A stretch of 64,000 nt of DNA from Bacilli bacterium (GTDB lineage: Bacteria; Bacillota_I; Bacilli_A; RFN20; CAG-449). Shown here one piece after another: positions 58,659-64,000 of this stretch. Below the pieces are notes generated by a model that was not told the DNA's origin, searched no databases, and saw only the letters and a list, made by a program, of their open reading frames with translations. The number at the start of each line of letters is the position of its first letter. Position 1 is the stretch's first letter. The stretch lies in the NCBI GenBank assembly GCA_900755065.1, contig CAAEFC010000043.1, forward strand, positions 1 to 64,000, read 5' to 3'. A program made the translations under genes and the position numbers.

Positions 58659-61192
58659 AATTCCTCCTCGTCGATGACGATCTCGATTTCTTTGTTCTTT
58701 CTCAGGGTTTCATTCGTGAAAAACATGCCCTGTCGGACTTTCGCTTCAAAACCCAATGCCTTCATTCGCACCGCACGGTGGTTTTTTCCGCGGTAAACGA
58801 TGCGGAAACGACAGCCCTTGACGCACAAGGAAAGCGAAGCCGTTTCGGTTTTGAAATAGGAGGAGGGTCGGATCGACACGCCATCCAAAGTAGCCTCGAC
58901 GCCGAACAAGCCCCGCACCAGCACTTTGATCAGCGTGTTCGCGCTTCCGGTATACCAGTCGTTCATCGATTCCCCGTCCATATCCTCTTCCGGATTGTAC
59001 GAATACGAATTCGGCATGACGAAAGGCGAAGTCGATATTTTTTCGTGTCGGACAGGCAGAACCTTTTCCAACTGCTCGAAGGCTTTTTCGCCCTCGTCCA
59101 TCAGAAACAGCGACCAGATGCCGAACAAGGCGGCGTGGATATAGGTCGCGCTGTTTTCCGCCGTGCCTTTCGGCAGATTGACGATTCTTCCGACCCCTTT
59201 CGCGTCCTTTTCGAAGTACGGTTCAAACGTCTTTAACCCGTATTTGGAGTCCAGGCGGCGGTACGCATTCAGCGTATCGACCTTGTCCAACAAGTTCAGA
59301 CGATCCATTCCGGAAATGTAATAGAACGCGTTCGCGGTCAGGGAATCGCGGCTTTTTCCGTCACAATCCGCAAAACTGCCGACGAGATAACGTCTTTTAT
59401 CGCCCCAGCCGTGAAGGATTTTCTTTTCGCCGCGTTCGAAGACGATCGCGAATTTCCGAATTCCTTCCCCGATCCGCTCGCGAAGTTGCCCATACGCGCG
59501 AATCAGATCCTCGTCTCTTCCCAGATGCGCGAGAATATCGCTCATTTCCGCCAGATTCTTGTAGAATTGAAGCGTCGCCATCACCGAAACGCCGTTTCCG
59601 TATTCGACGCCTTTCTCCTCGGAAACGCCTAGTCCGTCCAATGCGTCGTTCCAATCCCCGTACAGGGCTTTCAGGCAAGACGTCTTTGCATCGACGGAAT
59701 CGGCAAGAAACGCCATGATCTTCTTCATGTGTTCCAGCACCGTCTCTTTTTTCCGCGTCAGTTCTCCGTACGCTCCTCTCCGGATGCAATAACGGGCTTT
59801 TTCGTCGAGAATCGAATAATCGTCGGTAAACGAAAGATAGGCGTAAATCGTGGAGATGATCCAGACGCCCTGATCGATGAACAGCCTCAGATCCATGCGC
59901 GGACGGTTTCCTTCCGGCGGAAGAGAGTACTGCCTCGGCGCGATGCCCTCCGGGGAAATAAAGTCCATCACTTCGATGATCTTCTTCCGGCACGCTTTCG
60001 GATTCCACATCAAAGCCGCTTCGATCTGCTGCATCACGTCGCGGACGCCTAAAAACAGCGAACCGGAATTCTTACACAGACCGCAGTATTCGGTCTGATA
60101 GATGACGTAACGGAGAAACGGATTCAGCACCTTTTCGGAAAGCGTCCCGTTTTCCCAGACGCCGAATTCAAATTTCAGCATTTCCGGACTGCTCTCTTTC
60201 CTTTTCATCGTCCGACGGATTTTCATCAGATCGGATTCCGGATCGTCCTCGAAAGGCTTCCCGGCGATCGCTTCCGCTTCCGCTCTGTCGTGCGTGTATT
60301 CGAGCACGTAATCTTCGGTGATCGCCTTTTTTGAATCGAGCAGATAGGTCGTCAAATCCCCGGCGATCCCGGTATCGACGAAATGCGTAACGCTTTTCTG
60401 AAACGGAAAACGCCCCCGGACCAGATGATCCGAAGCGAAGATTGACCGCTCGCGGGAAGACGCATATTCGCTTCTCGACGTCGTGTTGTAACAGGATTCA
60501 TACGCGTCGTTGAGTCTTCTCCGCACGATGCCGAAATTCTCGACGTGATGTTCCCGGTCGATGTCTTCCGGCGAATCGAAGAAGAAAACGCCGTCCCGGT
60601 AGGATACTTTCTTGAACCATTTGGTTTCCGCCGATTCGCCGTTGGAGAATTTGAAGAGACCGTTGATATAGGTCGAAAGGTAAATCCGACCCTCGCCGCT
60701 TCGATACCGTTTCGCATAGAGGGACAGAACGACCCGTTTCTTTTCATCGACGAAGAGACGGATCGCAAAGCGGTTCCTCCGGGTTTCCAGAAGAAAATAC
60801 GCGGCGTCTTTACCGAAAACCGTATACCGACGGAAATTCTTTTCCCGGATTCCGGGTCGGAGAACGGAGGTAAAAGAGAATTCTCCGTTTTTTTCTTCTT
60901 CGCCGGCAAAAACCGAAAAATACGGTTCCTTTCCCTCTTCGGAAGGAAGGATCAGATAGAACGTCGATTCGTTGACGCTGATGAAACCGGAAGAATACAC
61001 CCATAGCGTAAAGCCGTCTCTTCCGTAAGGAAAACGGGATACCCCGTCCTTTCTTTCCAGCGTCAGAATCCGATCGTCTTCCATGAAATACGTCCGGCTC
61101 GGCAACGCGCTGAACGTCGTTTTCCCTCTCTCGAAAGCGTGAATCTCCCGAAACAGTTTATTGATTTCGTAGCAAAAATTTCGATTTCTCAT
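58655..61192 (-). CDS. GH94 phosphorylase (probable N,N'-diacetylchitobiose phosphorylase)
   Basis: An 845-residue cytoplasmic enzyme with no signal peptide. The catalytic (alpha/alpha)6 domain contains GVRDVMQQIEAALMW, the general acid Asp in YGDWNDALDGLG, and a C-terminal YTGSANTLIKVLVRGLFGV typical of GH94. Phosphorolysis of (GlcNAc)2 would yield GlcNAc-1-phosphate and GlcNAc. That specificity is inferred from the neighbours nagA, nagB, a phosphohexomutase and GH84; cellobiose-type activity is the alternative. The start at 61192 is chosen because the frame's first ATG is inside the mutase gene. Confidence 0.88.
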   Translation of the reverse strand: MRNRNFCYEINKLFREIHAFERGKTTFSALPSRTYFMEDDRILTLERKDGVSRFPYGRDGFTLWVYSSGFISVNESTFYLILPSEEGKEPYFSVFAGEEEKNGEFSFTSVLRPGIREKNFRRYTVFGKDAAYFLLETRRNRFAIRLFVDEKKRVVLSLYAKRYRSGEGRIYLSTYINGLFKFSNGESAETKWFKKVSYRDGVFFFDSPEDIDREHHVENFGIVRRRLNDAYESCYNTTSRSEYASSRERSIFASDHLVRGRFPFQKSVTHFVDTGIAGDLTTYLLDSKKAITEDYVLEYTHDRAEAEAIAGKPFEDDPESDLMKIRRTMKRKESSPEMLKFEFGVWENGTLSEKVLNPFLRYVIYQTEYCGLCKNSGSLFLGVRDVMQQIEAALMWNPKACRKKIIEVMDFISPEGIAPRQYSLPPEGNRPRMDLRLFIDQGVWIISTIYAYLSFTDDYSILDEKARYCIRRGAYGELTRKKETVLEHMKKIMAFLADSVDAKTSCLKALYGDWNDALDGLGVSEEKGVEYGNGVSVMATLQFYKNLAEMSDILAHLGRDEDLIRAYGQLRERIGEGIRKFAIVFERGEKKILHGWGDKRRYLVGSFADCDGKSRDSLTANAFYYISGMDRLNLLDKVDTLNAYRRLDSKYGLKTFEPYFEKDAKGVGRIVNLPKGTAENSATYIHAALFGIWSLFLMDEGEKAFEQLEKVLPVRHEKISTSPFVMPNSYSYNPEEDMDGESMNDWYTGSANTLIKVLVRGLFGVEATLDGVSIRPSSYFKTETASLSLCVKGCRFRIVYRGKNHRAVRMKALGFEAKVRQGMFFTNETLRKNKEIEIVIDEEEL

Positions 61193-61194
61193 TC

Positions 61195-62628
61195 CTATAC
61201 ACACACTCCGTCCAAACTCCGTATAAAGCGATCGACGATGCTCAGATATCCGTCGGCTTTACGCGGATTTTCCGTTTCCACGAACACGCGGACGACCGGT
61301 TCGGTCCCCGAAACGCGGAGAAGCACCCAGGAATCTCCGTCGAAGAGATACTTGACGTTTTTCCCTAACCGCACCACCGAACGAGGCGGACATTCAAACG
61401 ACGGCATTCGTTCCAGAAGAGCCGATTCCACATCGATTCCCCTTCGGTACGCAAAGGTTTCTTCGACGATCACGTGGTGAAAATCCGCGAAATCCCGGAC
61501 TTCCCGGATAATTTCGGAAACCGGCTTTTTCATCGCGATCACCATTTCCGCGAAGAGCATCGCCGCGAACGTCGAATCCTTTCCGTAGAGATAGCCCCGT
61601 ATCGTCAGACCGCCGGAAGACTCTCCGCCGATTAACGCGTCCGTTTTTTTCATTTCGGAAGAAATGTTCTTGAACCCGACGTCGACTTCATGGCATTCAA
61701 ACGACAGTTTTTCGCTCACGCGGTCGAGAAGATTCGATGTGGCGATATTCCGCACGCAAGGTCCCTTTTCACCTCGGTATTTCACCAGATAATAGTACAG
61801 CGCCGCCAGAATTTCGTTGCTGTCCACGTAATTTCCCTTTTCGTCCAGCACGCCCAGACGATCGCCGTCGGAGTCGATGCCGAAAGCGAAATCATAACCC
61901 TCCCGGACAACCCGCGCCGAGAGTTTCATCATATTCGCCCGGGTCGGATTCGGCAGTTCGCCATGAAACCAGGCGTCGTGCGCGGAACGGATCGCGTGAA
62001 AGTTTTTCCACCCGTATTTTTTCGCAAGGCGCTTCATTGTCAAAGAGCCGGTGCCGTAGATCGCGTCGAAAAGCACTTTGATCGAACTCCCCTGAATCTC
62101 AGGCGAGATGAACTTTCCGACGGATTCCAAGTACAGATCGAGAAAAGACACGACGGAAACGTATTGTCCGTACCCTTCCTCGAATTTCTCGGTTTTCCGG
62201 ATCTTCCGCAGCCTCGCGATTTCTCTTTCGATTTCGTCGGTCAGAGAAACGTCCGCGTCCATGCCGTCCTGCTGAAAGACTTTGACGCCGTTGAACGAAT
62301 ACGGATTGTGCGACGCGGTGATCATCACGCCGAAATCGTTTCCGAGTTCTTTGCTCAGAAACATCACCGCCGGAGTCGGCACAGGCTCACAGGAAAGGAG
62401 ACAGTGAATGTGATTTCCCGCGAAAACCTCGCTGATCCACAGGGCGCTTTCTTCGGAAAGAAAGCGAAAATCATAGCCGATGACGACCTCTTTCCGGCTG
62501 TGCCGCCGATGAATGATGTTGCTCAGCGCCTGCGCGATCAGAACGATGTTTTCCTTCCGGAAGTCATCGCCGATGATCCCGCGGAACCCTCCCGTTCCGA
62601 ATTCAATTTTCCGCATATCTTTTACCAT
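61195..62628 (-). CDS. Phosphohexomutase (phosphoglucomutase/phosphomannomutase family)
   Basis: A 477-residue alpha-D-phosphohexomutase. The phosphoserine loop is TASHNPYSFNGVK, the metal loop DSDGDRLG, the sugar loop GGESSGG and the phosphate loop RVSGTEP. All four are intact. In this operon it probably turns GlcNAc-1-phosphate, made by the GH94 enzyme, into GlcNAc-6-phosphate for NagA. The start at 62628 overlaps the GH16 stop by 7 bases; the ATG at 62616 is an alternative. No strong Shine-Dalgarno sequence is present at either, suggesting coupling. Confidence 0.9.
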   Translation of the reverse strand: MVKDMRKIEFGTGGFRGIIGDDFRKENIVLIAQALSNIIHRRHSRKEVVIGYDFRFLSEESALWISEVFAGNHIHCLLSCEPVPTPAVMFLSKELGNDFGVMITASHNPYSFNGVKVFQQDGMDADVSLTDEIEREIARLRKIRKTEKFEEGYGQYVSVVSFLDLYLESVGKFISPEIQGSSIKVLFDAIYGTGSLTMKRLAKKYGWKNFHAIRSAHDAWFHGELPNPTRANMMKLSARVVREGYDFAFGIDSDGDRLGVLDEKGNYVDSNEILAALYYYLVKYRGEKGPCVRNIATSNLLDRVSEKLSFECHEVDVGFKNISSEMKKTDALIGGESSGGLTIRGYLYGKDSTFAAMLFAEMVIAMKKPVSEIIREVRDFADFHHVIVEETFAYRRGIDVESALLERMPSFECPPRSVVRLGKNVKYLFDGDSWVLLRVSGTEPVVRVFVETENPRKADGYLSIVDRFIRSLDGVCV

Positions 62629-64000
62629 TCCCGATAAGAGAAACTTTCGATCGTGATCGTGGAATCCGATGAGACAGGATCGCCCGCCCAATCCGGACAC
62701 CAACCGCCCATATAGAGGTACATCGGCTCGGTCGGAACGTACTCGGTGATCGTGGTCAGAAGAACGTTGTCGACGTAAAATTCGGCTTTTGTTCCGCTGT
62801 ACCAGTCGATGCGGTAGGTATGCCGTTCATCGGAAGAAAGGGTGTAGTCCAGATTCAACTGAACCGTTTTATAGTCGCTTTCCGTGACCCACGAAGTCAG
62901 CCAGATGTGATTGTCGCCCCACATTTCGATGTCGATTTCGTAATTGTGAACGCCGTCGTTGTAATAGAGCCAGAACGCCGTAGCCACGCCGCTTGTCGCC
63001 GTCGTCGAAGCGACGATTTCAAACGAACCTTCGCCGTACCTTTCGACGGATTTGACCACGCCTCCGATCCGATCGGCGCCCTTCATCTGCACCAAAATCG
63101 AGCCGTCGTCGTTGAACGTGACGTTTTCGGCGCTGACGCCCTGATTTCCGTCTTCTTCCGAACCCCACCTGTCGGTGACGGCTTCGACCTTGACGGGCGA
63201 TTTTTCCGCAGAAAACTCCCGCACGACGATGCCGTTGTCCGCGTCGAGACTCAAAGCGAGAACTTTCACGTAACGCGCGTTCACCGCCGTTTCCAGATTC
63301 AGGGTCAGTTCTTTCGCTTCAAACGTACCGAGCGAAACATAGTCGGTTCCGTTTTCGGACGTAAGAATCTCGTAATGATGGAAATAATCGTCCGGCGAAT
63401 CGTCTTTCCCCATGTACAAGGTCATGGTGTCGATTGTTTTGACTTCGAGAAGATCGAGAAGAAGATAAGCCCCCTCCGTCCGATTATAGCCGAACCACGC
63501 ATAGGTGCTCAGATCGCCGTCGATCATGTAATTCGCGCTGGTCTGAACGCTGGTTTCCAGCGAAATATTGCCGTAAGAGACGCTTTTATTCAACGCCGGC
63601 AGTTGGTTGACGCTGATTTCTTTCAAAGCCACCCACGCGCCTCCGCTGTCAAGCGCGGACAGGCGGATATACCGGGCCGACTGTTCCTGATTTCTCAGAT
63701 CGACCGTTGCCAGCGTCGTTCCGTAGGAGAGATTCCCCACCTCGACGTAATCGACGCCGTTTTCCGAAACGGAAACGACCGCATCGAACGTATCGGTCCC
63801 GGTCGCATTGCCGGTGAGAATTCGGATATCGCTGATTTCCGTCACTTTTTTCAGATCGACCGTAATCGTCGAATCCGTTGTCGGCACGCTTCCGAACCAG
63901 ACGAACGTGTCGTCATCTCCGTCGACGACGTTGCTCATCGAACCCGAATAGATGCTCTCAAATCCTTCGTATGAAGCGCTGACCTGGGCTTCATCGATGT
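62622..64000 (-). CDS. GH16-type glycoside hydrolase with two discoidin domains (C-terminal part)
   Basis: The frame is open through the right edge, so this is the last 459 residues of a larger protein. Two F5/8-type C domains (VVDGDDDTFVWFG and MIDGDLSTYAWFGYNRTEGA) are followed by a GH16-like concanavalin fold of about 190 residues. Its active-site strand reads NYEIDIEMWGDNH, matching the ExDxE catalytic pattern. The final YLYMGGWCPDWAGDP is typical of the family. The discoidin pair closely resembles that of the GH84 gene at 52585-55368. It is expected to be exported. It heads the visible part of the nag operon. Confidence 0.85.
   Translation of the reverse strand, partial: IDEAQVSASYEGFESIYSGSMSNVVDGDDDTFVWFGSVPTTDSTITVDLKKVTEISDIRILTGNATGTDTFDAVVSVSENGVDYVEVGNLSYGTTLATVDLRNQEQSARYIRLSALDSGGAWVALKEISVNQLPALNKSVSYGNISLETSVQTSANYMIDGDLSTYAWFGYNRTEGAYLLLDLLEVKTIDTMTLYMGKDDSPDDYFHHYEILTSENGTDYVSLGTFEAKELTLNLETAVNARYVKVLALSLDADNGIVVREFSAEKSPVKVEAVTDRWGSEEDGNQGVSAENVTFNDDGSILVQMKGADRIGGVVKSVERYGEGSFEIVASTTATSGVATAFWLYYNDGVHNYEIDIEMWGDNHIWLTSWVTESDYKTVQLNLDYTLSSDERHTYRIDWYSGTKAEFYVDNVLLTTITEYVPTEPMYLYMGGWCPDWAGDPVSSDSTITIESFSYREW

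Noticed and set aside
1..64000. CRISPR arrays, rRNA genes and named riboswitches
   Set aside because: I saw no regularly spaced repeats, no rRNA-like sequence and no leader matching a known riboswitch; long leaders are few and mostly AT-rich.

Overview
The window looks like chromosome from an uncultured low-to-moderate GC member of the Bacillota, most likely class Bacilli near Erysipelotrichales-like gut lineages. Supporting this are a SpoVIF-like protein, Shine-Dalgarno starts (AAGGAGG type) on nearly every gene, Bacillota-type der-cmk and Rrf2/ywnB-like neighbourhoods, a tRNA with encoded CCA, and many AAA_14/DUF4143, DegV, Cof-HAD and BspA-LRR families. The lineage is an inference; there is no rRNA or ribosomal-protein gene to fix it.

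Layout. 1-2.5 kb is one end of a Tn4451-like element (large serine recombinase, TnpV, a partial small protein) inserted into the 3' end of an araC-type regulator. 3.3-6.3 kb is an AT-rich island of decayed genes (HNH nuclease fragment, small membrane protein with an in-frame stop, frameshifted DUF7336-like and DUF1963 genes, one intact unknown gene) ending at a tRNA-Ala. 6.4-18 kb carries an acyl-ACP thioesterase, a formate/nitrite-channel homologue, a TrmH/SpoU methyltransferase, a membrane glycosyltransferase, a UDP-glucose-dehydrogenase homologue without its catalytic Cys, an alpha/beta hydrolase, a Cof-type phosphatase and a cyclodeaminase. 17.6-29.7 kb holds an OB-fold lipoprotein, an AAA_14 ATPase, a murA/GT2/SGNH-lipoprotein cluster, a 1267-residue helicase-family protein that has lost its ATPase motifs, and DegV. 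29.8-33.2 kb holds a sirtuin-macrodomain pair and an Rrf2-controlled oxidoreductase with three matching operators. 33.3-49.9 kb has two P-type ATPases, a membrane-SUKH-DUF4375 fusion, an M50-like protein without its zinc motif, an alcohol dehydrogenase, a second AAA_14 ATPase, MFS, SpoVIF, Der and Cmk. 50-51.5 kb is an AbiE-type toxin-antitoxin pair.

51.7-64 kb is a coherent N-acetylglucosamine/chitooligosaccharide locus. A GH84 lipoprotein and a GH16/discoidin protein act outside the cell; a GH94 phosphorylase, a phosphohexomutase, a convergent ROK kinase, NagA and NagB convert the sugars to fructose-6-phosphate. All the minus-strand genes there overlap by a few bases, indicating one operon.

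The recurring oddity is family members that keep the fold but have lost catalytic residues: the helicase-like protein, the Ugd-like protein, the M50-like protein, the SGNH-like lipoprotein and the FNT channel. The helicase-like protein with dead motifs is the best candidate for something undescribed.
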